Shown: positions 6,410 to 14,792, numbered from the stretch's first letter. The stretch is 16,413 nucleotides of DNA from JAKZSU01 sp047517485 (GCA_047517485.1 JAKZSU010000016.1:1-16413); one strand, 5' to 3'. Notes: generated by a model from the letters alone, not told the origin. Numbers and translations are program-made.

Positions 6410-7474
6410 ATGCGCATGCATCATTATTTGGCAACCGGTGCGGCGGTTGTCGCACTGTCGTTCAGCTTTGCCGCGAACGCTCAAATCAACGATCTGCCGC
6501 TCACCGAATAATGGGCGCCGTCCGAATGGGGTCCCGACGATAAGATCGGCTCGCCGAACCGCACCACCCCGGCGATGGTTCTCAAGGCGGTCGGCTTGGT
6601 CAAACAGGGCAGGACCGCGACGCTGGGCAAGCTCTATCAGTCCGAAGTGCCGCTGTTTGGCCCTCGCACATTCCAGATGTCGATCCCCGGCACCCCCACT
6701 GGCGGCCCCTTCGCCAAGAACGCGCTGGTCTATCATGACGAGATGCTGACCACCGAAATCGGCCAGGTTTCGACCCAGTTCGACGGCCCCGGCCATATCG
6801 GCGTCAACACCTCCGAAGGCATGTTCTTCTACAACGGTCGCGACCCGCTCAAGACCTACAGCCGCGGCGCTGGCGGCCGGGTCCTCGGCATGGGCGATCT
6901 CGGCGTCGAGTTTGTCGCCGAAGTCGGCTTCGTCTGCCGCGGCATTCTGCTCAACGCGGCGAAGTACAAGGGCGTCGACGCGTTGCCGATCCCGTTCGAG
7001 CTTGGCAGCCCCGGCGTGGTCACCGCCGATGACATCAAGGGCATGATGTCGGCGCAAGGCCTCTCTCCGATCGAGGAAGGCGACTGCGTGTTCCTGTACA
7101 CCGGTCACGGCGATATCTGGGCCAATTCCAAGTGGCCGGGCATGAGCACCGAGGAACGCGCCGCCGCGCGCGCCGCGTTCAACGCCGGCGAGCCCGGTTT
7201 TGGCGTCGGTGCCTGTGAGTATATGGCGTCGCGCAAGATCATCCTCACCGGTGGCGACACCTCGGCCAACGATGCCCAGCCAGTTGGCGACGAAGAGGGC
7301 TTCGCGGTGCCGTGTCATACCGAGATGCAGACCAAGCGTGGCATCTGGAACATCGAGAATCTCGACTTCTCGCCGCTGATCGAAGCCGGCGTGTACGAGT
7401 TCTTGTTCGCCTGGGCGCCACTGAAAATCGTCGGCGCGACCGGTTCTCCGGGCAACCCGGTGGTAATGTGGTAG
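6410..7474 (+). pseudogene. Exported cyclase-family (PF04199-like) protein, interrupted by an in-frame TAA
   Basis: One continuous frame of 354 codons is broken at codon 34 by TAA (6509-6511). Upstream are GGGAGGA (6394-6400, 9 nt from the ATG) and a clear Sec signal peptide ending SFSFAANA before QINDLPLTE. Directly after the stop, in the same frame, the protein resumes WAPSEWGPDDKIGSPNRTTP and runs intact to 7474. Family features are STQFDGPGHIGVNTSEG, the counterpart of the metal-binding HxGTHxDxPxH motif of kynurenine-formamidase-like cyclases with some histidines replaced, plus FLYTGHGDIW and VPCHTEMQTKRGIWNIENLD. A CAA or CAG to TAA change would explain the break. Starting at the internal ATG (6575) would lose the signal peptide and has no Shine-Dalgarno sequence. 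The frame after the stop is undamaged, so the mutation is recent or a base-call error. Substrate unknown. Confidence 0.85.
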
Positions 7475-7510
7475 TCGTCTAAGATCACTGACACATCAGT
7501 GCGAATACGG

Positions 7511-7565
7511 GGGGTCGGCGGCAACGTCGGCCCCTCGCGCATATCAGTCCATGCGAGGGCCGACG
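7511..7565 (+). promoter_or_regulatory. Two mutually exclusive hairpins between the cyclase gene and gatC
   Basis: Hairpin A pairs 7511-7520 (GGGGTCGGCG) with 7525-7534 (CGTCGGCCCC) around a GCAA tetraloop: ten pairs, two of them G-U. Hairpin B pairs 7525-7538 (CGTCGGCCCCTCGC) with 7553-7565 (GCGAGGGCCGACG): thirteen Watson-Crick pairs with one bulged C. The two share 7525-7534, so they cannot form together. Neither is followed by a T-run, so an ordinary intrinsic terminator is not supported. It may be a terminator for the upstream gene or a switch in the gatCAB leader. Confidence 0.5.
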
Positions 7566-7670
7566 GACACCGTCAAATCGGTTTCCCAAGAGCGCAATAT
7601 GCTTTAGATACTCCCGGCCCATTGGCGGGTTGAGTGCCGGTGGCATTCCAGGCAAGGACTGATATAAAAA

Positions 7671-7958
7671 ATGGCGCTCGATCGGGCGACGGTGGCGAAT
7701 ATTGCCAAGCTGGCACGGATCAAGGTGCCCGACAGCGAGCTCGATGGCTTGGCCGATGAGCTGTCGAATATTCTCGGCTGGATCGAGCAGCTCAACGAAG
7801 TCGATATCGCCGATGTCGCGCCGATGACCAGTGTCGTCGCGGTCGATCTGCCGGCGCGCCAGGACGTCGTCACCGATGGCGGCTTCGCGGCAAAGATCGT
7901 CGCCAACGCGCCCGAGTCATTCGAGCATTATTTCGTCGTGCCCAAGGTGATCGAGTAA
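7671..7958 (+). CDS. gatC: Asp-tRNA(Asn)/Glu-tRNA(Gln) amidotransferase subunit C
   Basis: GatC is the small subunit that clamps GatA to GatB in the enzyme converting mischarged Glu-tRNA(Gln) and Asp-tRNA(Asn) to the amidated forms. The 95-residue product has the family pattern: an N-terminal helical hairpin (VANIAKLARIKVPDSELDGL, then ILGWIEQLNEVDIADV) followed by the extended PMTSV...LPARQDVVTDGG segment and the terminal FEHYFVVPKVIE. AAGGA (7654-7658) lies 12 nt before the ATG. The stop overlaps the gatA start as TAATG, so the genes are translationally coupled. Confidence 0.96.
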   Translation: MALDRATVANIAKLARIKVPDSELDGLADELSNILGWIEQLNEVDIADVAPMTSVVAVDLPARQDVVTDGGFAAKIVANAPESFEHYFVVPKVIE

Positions 7959-9442
7959 TGGCGCTTGTTGGACTCACTTTGACAGAAATGCGCGACGGCT
8001 TGGCAAACGGCGACTTCTCGGCGGTCGAACTCGCGACCGCCCACGCGGCGGCGAGCGAGGCGGCAAAACCGCTCAACGCCTACATTACCGAGACCCCCGA
8101 TCACGCCATTGCCGCTGCCGCCGAGAGCGACGCGCGACGCGCCGAGGGCGAGGCTTTGGCGCTCGACGGCATTCCCGTCGCGGTCAAGGATCTGTTCTGC
8201 ACCGAGGGCATATTAACCACCGCGGGCTCGCACATTCTTGACGGGTTCACCCCGCCCTATCAGTCGACAGTGACGGCAAATCTGTTCGCCGCCGGCGCGG
8301 TGATGACCGGCAAGACCAATCTCGACGAATTCGCCATGGGCTCGTCGACCATCACCAGCTATTACGGCGTGACCGAGAATCCGTGGCGCGGCGCCGGCGA
8401 CAATCGCCCGCTGGTCCCGGGCGGCAGTTCCGGCGGCTCGGCGGCGCTGGTCGCGGCACGCGCGGTGCCGGTCTCGCTCGGCACCGATACCGGCGGCTCG
8501 ATCCGCCAGCCCGCGTCGTTCTGCGGCGTCGTCGGCATGAAACCGACTTACGGCCGCTGTTCGCGCTGGGGCATCGTCGCCTTCGCCAGCTCGCTCGACC
8601 AGGCCGGGCCGATCTCGCGCACGGTGCGTGACTCGGCGATTACCCTCGGCGCCATCGCCGGACACGATCCCAAGGACTCGACCTCGGTCGATGTTCCCGT
8701 ACCCGACTACGAAGCGGCGCTCAGCGGTGATATTCGCGGCCTCAAGGTCGGCATCCCGAAGGAGTACCGCATCGACGGCATGGCCGACGAGATCGAGGCG
8801 CTGTGGCGCGCCGGCATCAACTGGCTGCGCGACGCCGGCGCCGAAATCGTCGACATCACCCTGCCGCACACCAAGTACGCGCTGCCGACCTATTACATCA
8901 TCGCCCCCGCCGAGGCGTCGTCGAATCTCGCGCGCTATGACGGGGTGAAATACGGCCTTCGCGTCGACGGCGAGGACCTTATCCAGCAATATGAGAATAC
9001 AAGGGGCGCGGGGTTCGGCGCAGAAGTTCGCCGCCGGGTGATGATCGGCACCTACGTACTGTCGGCGGGCTATTACGATGCTTATTATTTGCGCGCTCAG
9101 CGTGTCCGCACTTTGATCGCCCGTGACTTCACCCAAGCGTTCGAAGGCTGCGACGTGGTGCTCACCCCGACCTCGCCGTTTCCCGCCTTCGCGATCGGCG
9201 AGAAGATGGACGATCCGGTGGCAATGTACATCAACGACGTCTTCACCGTGCCATCGAGCCTCGCCGGTCTGCCGGGAATTTCGCTGCCCGCCGGGCTCAG
9301 CGCCGACGGCCTGCCGCTCGGCCTGCAGCTGATCGGCCGCCCGTTCGACGAGGAAACCCTGTTTCGCGCCGCCGACGTGCTCGAACGCCAAGCCGGGTTC
9401 GACGCCGCGCCGGCGTTCACCGTGACCGGAGAGGGCGGATGA
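7958..9442 (+). CDS. gatA: Asp-tRNA(Asn)/Glu-tRNA(Gln) amidotransferase subunit A (amidase)
   Basis: GatA hydrolyses glutamine and passes the ammonia to the GatB active site. The 494-residue length is normal. The amidase-signature catalytic residues are visible: Lys77 in PVAVKDLFC, the cis-Ser in GGSSGGSAA (155-163, most likely Ser157), and the nucleophile Ser181 in GTDTGGSIRQPA (175-186), 24 residues after Ser157 as in known amidases. The C-terminal half ends with VFTVPSSLAGLPGISLPAG and LGLQLIGRPFDEETLF, both typical of GatA. It overlaps gatC by one base and gatB by ATGA. Its presence suggests that this organism makes Gln-tRNA and/or Asn-tRNA by the indirect route. Confidence 0.97.
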   Translation: MALVGLTLTEMRDGLANGDFSAVELATAHAAASEAAKPLNAYITETPDHAIAAAAESDARRAEGEALALDGIPVAVKDLFCTEGILTTAGSHILDGFTPPYQSTVTANLFAAGAVMTGKTNLDEFAMGSSTITSYYGVTENPWRGAGDNRPLVPGGSSGGSAALVAARAVPVSLGTDTGGSIRQPASFCGVVGMKPTYGRCSRWGIVAFASSLDQAGPISRTVRDSAITLGAIAGHDPKDSTSVDVPVPDYEAALSGDIRGLKVGIPKEYRIDGMADEIEALWRAGINWLRDAGAEIVDITLPHTKYALPTYYIIAPAEASSNLARYDGVKYGLRVDGEDLIQQYENTRGAGFGAEVRRRVMIGTYVLSAGYYDAYYLRAQRVRTLIARDFTQAFEGCDVVLTPTSPFPAFAIGEKMDDPVAMYINDVFTVPSSLAGLPGISLPAGLSADGLPLGLQLIGRPFDEETLFRAADVLERQAGFDAAPAFTVTGEGG

Positions 9443-10899
9443 GTGCCGCGCCGCTGCTGCGGGGCCGCACCGGCGAGTGGGAGTTGGTCATCGGCCTCGA
9501 GGTCCACGCCCAGGTGATCTCCCAATCCAAACTGTTTTCCGGGGCGGCGACCGCCTTTGGCGCCGGCCAGAACGAACAGGTCTCGTTGGTCGACGCGGCG
9601 ATGCCCGGCATGCTGCCGGTGATCAACCATCATGTCGTCGATCAGGCGATCCGCACCGGTCTCGCGCTCGGCGCCGAGATCAATCTTTTTTCGGTGTTCG
9701 ATCGCAAGAATTACTTCTATCCCGACTTGCCCCAGGGCTACCAAATCTCCCAGTTCAGCCAGCCGATCGTCGGCATTGGCGTGGTCACCATAGATTTGCC
9801 CGATGGCGGCACCCGCGACGTTGGCATCACCCGTCTGCATCTCGAACAAGACGCCGGCAAGAGCCTGCACGACCAGCATCCGAGCAAGACCTATGTCGAT
9901 CTCAACCGGTCCGGCGTGGCGTTGATGGAGATTGTCTCCGAGCCCGATTTGCGTAGCGCCGACGAAGCCAGCGCCTATTTCGCCAAACTGCGCGCGATCG
10001 TGCGCGCCATCGGCACCTGCGACGGCAACATGGAGGAGGGCTCGATGCGCGCCGACGCCAATGTGTCGGTACGCCGCCCCGGTGGCGACTTGGGCACCCG
10101 CGCTGAAATTAAGAACGTCAACTCGCTACGCTTCCTGCGCCGCGCGATTGATTTCGAGGCGGCGCGTCAGATCGAGGTTCTCGAGGACGGCGGCGAAATC
10201 GTCCAGGAGACCCGTCTGTACGATGCCGAGCGCGGCGAGACCCGCTCGATGCGCTCGAAGGAAGAGTCGCACGACTACCGCTACTTCCCCGACCCCGACC
10301 TGCTGCCGCTCAAACTGACCGCGGGGCGGGTGGCGCGCCTGAAGGCCGATCTGCCCGAACTCCCGGACGCGAAACAGGCGCGCTTCGAGACCGCTTACGG
10401 TCTCAAACCCGAGGACGCCGCCGTGTTGGTCGCCGAATCCGACCGCGCCGACTTCTTCGAAAAGTTGGCCGCCGGACGCGACGCCAAGCGCGCCAACAAT
10501 TGGGTGGTGGGCACCATCATCGGCGCGCTTAACCGATCGGGCGGCGAGTTCGCCGATCTCCGCGTCACCCCCGACCAGATCGGCGCATTGATCGATTTCG
10601 AGGCTGACGGCACGGTCTCGGGACGCATCGCCAAGCAGGTCTTCGAGACCATGTTCGAGACCGGCGAGGACGCCGGGGACATCATCAAGCGCCAAGGCCT
10701 GAAACAGGTCAGCGACAGCGGCGCGATCGAGGCGGAGGTCGACACGGTACTCGCCGCCAACCCCGACCAGGTCGCCGCCTACAAGGGCGGCAAGGACAAA
10801 TTGATGGGTTTCTTCGTCGGCCAGGTGATGAAGGCGACGCAAGGCAAGGCGAACCCTCAGGCGGTCAACGAAATATTGCGGAAAAAACTCAGCCAGTAA
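9439..10899 (+). CDS. gatB: Asp-tRNA(Asn)/Glu-tRNA(Gln) amidotransferase subunit B
   Basis: GatB binds the mischarged tRNA, phosphorylates the side-chain carboxylate using ATP, and completes amidation with ammonia from GatA. The 486-residue protein carries VIGLEVHAQ (17-25), YPDLPQGYQISQFSQPI (94-110), the MEEGSMRADANVSVR motif, and RSKEESHDYRYFPDPDLLPL in the cradle domain. The C-terminal helical and YqeY-like tail is complete, ending VNEILRKKLSQ. The start overlaps the gatA stop as ATGA. The gene ends only 9 bp from the convergent hydrolase gene, and no terminator is visible in that gap. Confidence 0.97.
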   Translation: MSAAPLLRGRTGEWELVIGLEVHAQVISQSKLFSGAATAFGAGQNEQVSLVDAAMPGMLPVINHHVVDQAIRTGLALGAEINLFSVFDRKNYFYPDLPQGYQISQFSQPIVGIGVVTIDLPDGGTRDVGITRLHLEQDAGKSLHDQHPSKTYVDLNRSGVALMEIVSEPDLRSADEASAYFAKLRAIVRAIGTCDGNMEEGSMRADANVSVRRPGGDLGTRAEIKNVNSLRFLRRAIDFEAARQIEVLEDGGEIVQETRLYDAERGETRSMRSKEESHDYRYFPDPDLLPLKLTAGRVARLKADLPELPDAKQARFETAYGLKPEDAAVLVAESDRADFFEKLAAGRDAKRANNWVVGTIIGALNRSGGEFADLRVTPDQIGALIDFEADGTVSGRIAKQVFETMFETGEDAGDIIKRQGLKQVSDSGAIEAEVDTVLAANPDQVAAYKGGKDKLMGFFVGQVMKATQGKANPQAVNEILRKKLSQ

Positions 10900-10908
10900 C
10901 GCGCCGCT

Positions 10909-11400
10909 CTAGCGATAGAACAGATGCTTGCCGATTTTCGCGATCAGCTCGAATTGGCGCGACCAATTCGGGTTGACCCGCTCGTGATGGAAGAACAGCG
11001 CGCCGTCGGTGGGATCGCCGATCCGTTTTAGCATCGCCAATTGCGCGATTCGCAGTGAGTTTCGCCACGCCTTGCGCTCGTGAACGCGGTCGCTCTTGCC
11101 GTCGCACCACCAGGAGAACTGGCAGCGGCCGCGCTTTTCCTCGCCGCCCTGAAACACCACGCCACAGACCGTGTCGGGGAACTGCGCGTCCGCCACCCGG
11201 TTGAGGGTGGTGTAGGCCACCGCGATCTGGCCCTCGGTGGGCTCCGACCGCGATTCGAAATAAACATTGAGCGCCAAGCATTCGAGCTCGGAATCATCGA
11301 CGAGCCCGAACGGGGCCGCAAGCGCTGTCCCTTGCGGTCCGGCCAACAAAGCAGCCGCCACACCAGCGCACGCGATCCAGGCGCCTACGCGCCGCCGCAT
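10909..11400 (-). CDS. Secreted SleB-like cell-wall hydrolase
   Basis: A 163-residue exported protein of the SleB/CwlJ-type hydrolase family (Hydrolase_2), which acts on peptidoglycan in the periplasm. Residues 1-29 are a Sec signal peptide: MRRR, a hydrophobic core, and cleavage after the ALA-like motif near 28. The mature domain has CLALNVYFESRSEPTEGQ (41-58), where Glu49 is the expected catalytic acid, then VAYTTLNRV, CQFSWWCDG (93-101) and ALFFHHERVNPNW (134-146). The ATG at 11400 is preceded by GAGGGAGA about 8 nt upstream. In non-sporulating alphaproteobacteria such proteins serve general wall remodelling. The divergent gap to its right holds no obvious promoter. Confidence 0.9.
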   Translation of the reverse strand: MRRRVGAWIACAGVAAALLAGPQGTALAAPFGLVDDSELECLALNVYFESRSEPTEGQIAVAYTTLNRVADAQFPDTVCGVVFQGGEEKRGRCQFSWWCDGKSDRVHERKAWRNSLRIAQLAMLKRIGDPTDGALFFHHERVNPNWSRQFELIAKIGKHLFYR

Positions 11401-11495
11401 TAGAAATCTCCCTCTTCGTCATCCGTCGCGTCGGCGGGATCCAGCCAAGACCTACCGTCGCGACCCCGGGACTTAGCCTGAGCTTGGACCGGGAA

Positions 11496-13121
11496 TCAAG
11501 TGGACTCACGCGCTCGCGCGACCGCGGACACATATTTTTCCAACACTTGTGATATCCGACCGGGTTCCAGCATGGCTTCGATAAGGAAAAACTTACCGCG
11601 ACTTGTCGCCGCCTCCTCAAGTGCCGACTGAAGTTGCTTTCGGGTCTTCACGCGGACCCCGTTTCCACCCATGCCGGGGGCCATGTCGGCGAACCGCCAA
11701 TCGCCCAAATCGTTAAATTGTGATTCGGGTTGAAACACCCTCAGCATTTCCCAGCCGCAATTGTTGAACAGGATGATAATCGGATCGAGCTCGTAACGCC
11801 GGCAGTTTCCGAGCTCCCATCCGGTCATCTGAAAGGCCCCGTCGCCGACCAGGATCAGCGGCCGTTTGCCGGTCGCGATCTGCACTCCGAGCCCCGCCGG
11901 AACGCCGTAACCCATGCCGGCGTAGTAGCCCGGCCCGGTCAAATCGGTATGGGTGATATCCATCGCGGTAAACAGGCAGTCGCCGATGTCACTGGCGATC
12001 GGCATTGGCCCGTGCGTCGCCATCATGTCGTTGACTGCGCAGGCGATATCGGTGGGGGTCAGCAGACTATCGTCGGCGTCCATTCCAGTCGGATAGGCCT
12101 GGCCGATAGCGAATTTCGTCGGCGCGCGCGTGGGCTTGGCGGCGTCGAGCAGGGCGTCCATCAGATCGCCGAGCGGAATATCCGGATAGACATGGTGCTT
12201 GATCATCACCCGGCGATCGAGCGCGTGGATCGCGTTGCGCAGGTCGATGCGTCCTTCCGAGACCCCGAAATTGGTGTCCGACGGGATCACCCCGATGAGG
12301 AACAGCGCGTCCGACTCCTCGACCAACGCGGTGAGCACCGCATCGCCCGCCACCCCGTGATAGGTGCCGAGCGCCGCCGGGTCGGTCCCGACCATCAGGC
12401 CGCGCCCCATGAAGCTGGTCACCACCGGAAGTGCGAGCCGCGCCGCCAGCGCCGCCGCCTTGTCTTCGAGCCTGAACCGCTTGAGCTCGACCCCCGCCAT
12501 CAGCACCGGCGCCCGGGCGGCGGCGAGGGTATCGAGGATTTCTCCGGCGCACGCCGCCAACGCCTCTTGGTCGACGGCCCGCGACGTCACCTTGGGCACC
12601 GGCGCGCACCCGACCGTCGCCATATCGCGGGGGATCTCGATATAGACCGGCAGCGACCACGCGAGCGCGGCATCGAGCACCCGGGCGATTTCGCCGGGCG
12701 CCGCCTCGGCGTCGTCGAGCCGGGTGCGCGCGCAGGTGACGTGGCGATAGACCCGCATCTGGCTGTCCAGCGTCTTGCCTTGATGGTGCAGCAGCAGCCC
12801 GCGCCTCAGCTCGTCGGCGCCGGGGGCGCTGGCGATCACCACCAGCGGGCTCTTCTCCGCGTATGCGCCGTTGACCGCGTTAATCAGATTGAACGCGCCG
12901 GCGCCATAGGTGACGGCGGCGACCCCCAGGGTCTGGCCGATCCGCGCCGCCGCATCCGCCGCGAAGCCGATCCCCGGCTCGTGGCTCAGGGTGTACAGCG
13001 GCAAGACGCCGGACTCCTCGACCACCTTGAAGAACGGCAGCGCAAAATCGCCGGGAATGCCGAAAATATGGTTCGCGCCGCGGGCCTTGAGCGCGCGCAG
13101 AAGAGCTTCTGAAAGGGTCAT
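11496..13121 (-). CDS. ipdC: Indolepyruvate/phenylpyruvate decarboxylase (Azospirillum type)
   Basis: A thiamine-diphosphate enzyme that decarboxylates aromatic 2-oxo acids; in Azospirillum it makes indole-3-acetaldehyde, the precursor of the auxin IAA. The 541-residue protein follows the remembered Azospirillum sequence closely: GIPGDFALPFFKV (21-33), TLSHEPGIGFAADAAAR with catalytic Glu48 (44-60), GLLLHHQGKTLD (108-119) with the His pair, MGDCLFTAMD-like IGDCLFTAMD, YYAGMGYGVPAG, and the ThDP-binding GDGAFQMTGWELGNCRR followed by FNN. The start at 13121 is preferred over 13127 or 13139 because GAGGG (complement of 13129-13133) lies 7 nt before it and the family begins MxLxEALL. It stands alone on its strand and is divergent from the GST gene. 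Phenylpyruvate may be the main substrate. Confidence 0.9.
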   Translation of the reverse strand: MTLSEALLRALKARGANHIFGIPGDFALPFFKVVEESGVLPLYTLSHEPGIGFAADAAARIGQTLGVAAVTYGAGAFNLINAVNGAYAEKSPLVVIASAPGADELRRGLLLHHQGKTLDSQMRVYRHVTCARTRLDDAEAAPGEIARVLDAALAWSLPVYIEIPRDMATVGCAPVPKVTSRAVDQEALAACAGEILDTLAAARAPVLMAGVELKRFRLEDKAAALAARLALPVVTSFMGRGLMVGTDPAALGTYHGVAGDAVLTALVEESDALFLIGVIPSDTNFGVSEGRIDLRNAIHALDRRVMIKHHVYPDIPLGDLMDALLDAAKPTRAPTKFAIGQAYPTGMDADDSLLTPTDIACAVNDMMATHGPMPIASDIGDCLFTAMDITHTDLTGPGYYAGMGYGVPAGLGVQIATGKRPLILVGDGAFQMTGWELGNCRRYELDPIIILFNNCGWEMLRVFQPESQFNDLGDWRFADMAPGMGGNGVRVKTRKQLQSALEEAATSRGKFFLIEAMLEPGRISQVLEKYVSAVARAREST

Positions 13122-13228
13122 CGACATACCCTCGTCCATGAAAGTGCTCTAGCGTCTCGGCACGAAATGCTCTACTGCTCCGCCGCCCGATGTCGGGATC
13201 AGTACCAGCGATGGAGCGCGCGCATTCG

Positions 13229-13861
13229 ATGATCGATCTTTATACCTGGAGTACGCCCAACGGCCGAAAGATTTCCATCATGCTCGAGGAGATCGGCCTC
13301 GCTTACACCGTCCACGCCATCGACATCACCAAGGACGAGCAATTCGATCCCGACTTCCTCGAATTCAGCCCCAACAACAAGATCCCGGCGATCGTCGATA
13401 CCGACACCGGTATGCGTCTGATGGAGTCCGGGGCGATCATGATTTATCTCGCGGAAAAATTGGGCAGCCCGCTATGGCCGACCGACAGCGAAAAGCGCTT
13501 CGATGTTCTGCAATGGCTGATGATGCAAATGGGCTCGGTCGGCCCGATGCTCGGCCAGACCCATCATTTCGTGAAGTTCAATCCGGGCAAGGCGCCCTAT
13601 GCCGAGGAGCGCTATTCGAAGGAGACCGCGCGGCTTTACGCGGTGCTCGATCGCCAGCTCTCTAAACAAGCCTATCTTGCCGGCGACTATTCGATCGCCG
13701 ACATCGCGACCTGGCCGTGGATTTCGCGTTTCGAGTGGCAAGAGATGGATCTCGCCGCCTATCCCGATCTCAAACGCTGGTATGTCGAGATCGCCGAGAA
13801 ACCCGGCACCCAACGTGGCTACGACGTCCCCAAACGCGATATTGCCATTCCCATGCCATAG
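13229..13861 (+). CDS. Nu-class glutathione transferase (YfcG/Ure2p-like)
   Basis: A 210-residue cytoplasmic thiol-redox protein. It has an N-terminal thioredoxin fold with MIDLYTWSTPNGRKISIMLEE (1-21), SPNNKIPAIVDTD and MESGAIMIYLAEKLG, and a helical C-terminal domain with GPMLGQTHHF, YSKETARLYAVLD and YSIADIATWPW. The order and motifs match E. coli YfcG, a nu-class GST with disulfide-bond reductase and peroxidase activity. The Thr-Pro-Asn segment near the N-terminus replaces the usual catalytic Tyr/Ser/Cys. The start at 13229 gives the canonical MIDLY N-terminus; in-frame ATGs at 13211 and 13190 are possible but add residues unlike the family. A short CCGCG/CGCGG hairpin (13877-13889) lies just after the gene. 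Confidence 0.92.
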   Translation: MIDLYTWSTPNGRKISIMLEEIGLAYTVHAIDITKDEQFDPDFLEFSPNNKIPAIVDTDTGMRLMESGAIMIYLAEKLGSPLWPTDSEKRFDVLQWLMMQMGSVGPMLGQTHHFVKFNPGKAPYAEERYSKETARLYAVLDRQLSKQAYLAGDYSIADIATWPWISRFEWQEMDLAAYPDLKRWYVEIAEKPGTQRGYDVPKRDIAIPMP

Positions 13862-13926
13862 AGTTCTTTCGCCGCGCCGCGCGACGCGGTACCGTTTGGG
13901 TCTGGTGATCGGGACGGAGTGCGGCG

Positions 13927-14250
13927 ATGAATGAAAAGCTCACCTCATTCGAAACTTTCCAGCGCCTCAAATCGGCGCACGACAAAGCCGACGTGGCGCG
14001 AGACCAGGCCGAACGGGCGGCGGATGCCGCGCAATGCTTGCGCGATATCGAGCGTCTGCTCGAGGACACCCAGGCCATGATCAACCGGCTCGAGGCCGGC
14101 ATGCGCCGCGAAATCGGCCACCAAACCGCCCACGGCAATCTTGTCGACGCCGATTCGCTGCGCGGCATGGTGCGCCATTACGAGCGCGCCTCGTGGGAGC
14201 TGCACGGACAACTCCGCGGCATTCTCGACCGCGCGCGGCGCGACACATGA
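13927..14250 (+). CDS. Small helical protein of unknown function, coupled to thpR
   Basis: A 107-residue highly charged protein. It appears almost entirely alpha-helical, with heptad-like stretches between residues 5 and 60 (FQRLKSAHDKADVARDQAER, then LRDIERLLEDTQAMINRLEA) and a second helical part at 75-105 ending in basic RGILDRARRDT. There is no signal peptide, membrane segment or metal motif. GGACGGAG lies about 8 nt before the ATG, and the stop overlaps the thpR start as ATGA, so the gene is probably real. I do not recognise the family. The coupling suggests co-expression with ThpR and the glycosylase, but no function can be stated. Confidence 0.75.
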   Translation: MNEKLTSFETFQRLKSAHDKADVARDQAERAADAAQCLRDIERLLEDTQAMINRLEAGMRREIGHQTAHGNLVDADSLRGMVRHYERASWELHGQLRGILDRARRDT

Positions 14251-14792
14251 GCCACCGTCTGTTCGTCGGTCTCGGCCTGCCGCACCCGGTGCGGGCGGAT
14301 TTGCACACGTTGCAGGGCGGGGTCAAGGGCGCGCGCTGGGTGGCGCCGGAAAACCTCCACATCACCATCCGCTTTATCGGCGAACTCGAACGCGCCGCGG
14401 CCGAGGACGTCGCCGAGGCGCTCGCGGCCATCACCGTACCCGCCTTCGAACTCGAGCTGTCGGACGCCGGCACGTTCGCTTCCGAACGGCGGCCGCGGAT
14501 GATCTGGGCCGGCATTGCCCCGTCCGACGAATTGGCGGCGCTCAAGGCGCGCGTCGACGCGGCCTTGGCGGGCGCCGAAATCGCGCCCGAGGAGCGAAAA
14601 TTCGTCCCCCACGTGACCCTGGCCAGGCTGCGCGGTGCCTCGGTCGAAGACGTCGCGCAACGGGTCGGCGAAATCGCCCCGCTTGTCGCCGGCCGCATCG
14701 AGGTCGACGAGCTGGTCCTGTTCGAAAGCCATCTCGGTACCGAGGGCGCGCACTACCAGCCGGCGGCGGTGTTTCCCCTCATCGCCGCATGA
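14247..14792 (+). CDS. thpR: RNA 2',3'-cyclic phosphodiesterase (LigT-type 2H enzyme)
   Basis: A 181-residue 2H phosphoesterase. The two catalytic HxT motifs are HIT (38-40, in PENLHITIRFIGEL) and HVT (122-124, in FVPHVTLARLRG). The N-terminal MSHRLFVGLGLP and C-terminal ELVLFESHLGTEGAHYQPAAVFPL are typical of ThpR. Enzymes of this family hydrolyse 2',3'-cyclic phosphates on RNA to 2'-phosphates and can ligate tRNA halves in vitro. The start is the ATG in the ATGA overlap with the preceding gene, and the stop overlaps the next gene in the same way, so three genes share one message. The length fits the family. Confidence 0.94.
   Translation: MSHRLFVGLGLPHPVRADLHTLQGGVKGARWVAPENLHITIRFIGELERAAAEDVAEALAAITVPAFELELSDAGTFASERRPRMIWAGIAPSDELAALKARVDAALAGAEIAPEERKFVPHVTLARLRGASVEDVAQRVGEIAPLVAGRIEVDELVLFESHLGTEGAHYQPAAVFPLIAA

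Noticed and set aside
6511..6543. Possible termination-reinitiation at TAATG after the premature stop
   Set aside because: The overlapping ATG at 6511 is in a different frame from the cyclase domain and reaches a stop after 10 codons, so it cannot rescue the protein.
8213..9391. A 392-codon open frame antisense to gatA, and similar long antisense frames opposite pyrC, pyrB, ipdC and AEC
   Set aside because: These are common in GC-rich DNA; their translations are His/Arg/Gly/Asp-rich without any domain, and the genes opposite them are certain.
10900..10908. Possible bidirectional terminator between gatB and the cell-wall hydrolase gene
   Set aside because: The gap is 9 bp and no hairpin with a T-run is visible there; the convergent transcripts may overlap.
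14141..14788. Upstream extension of the glycosylase frame to give a 411-residue protein
   Set aside because: The extra residues are thpR read out of frame (Arg/Gly/His-rich), while the ATGA start at 14789 gives the family N-terminus.
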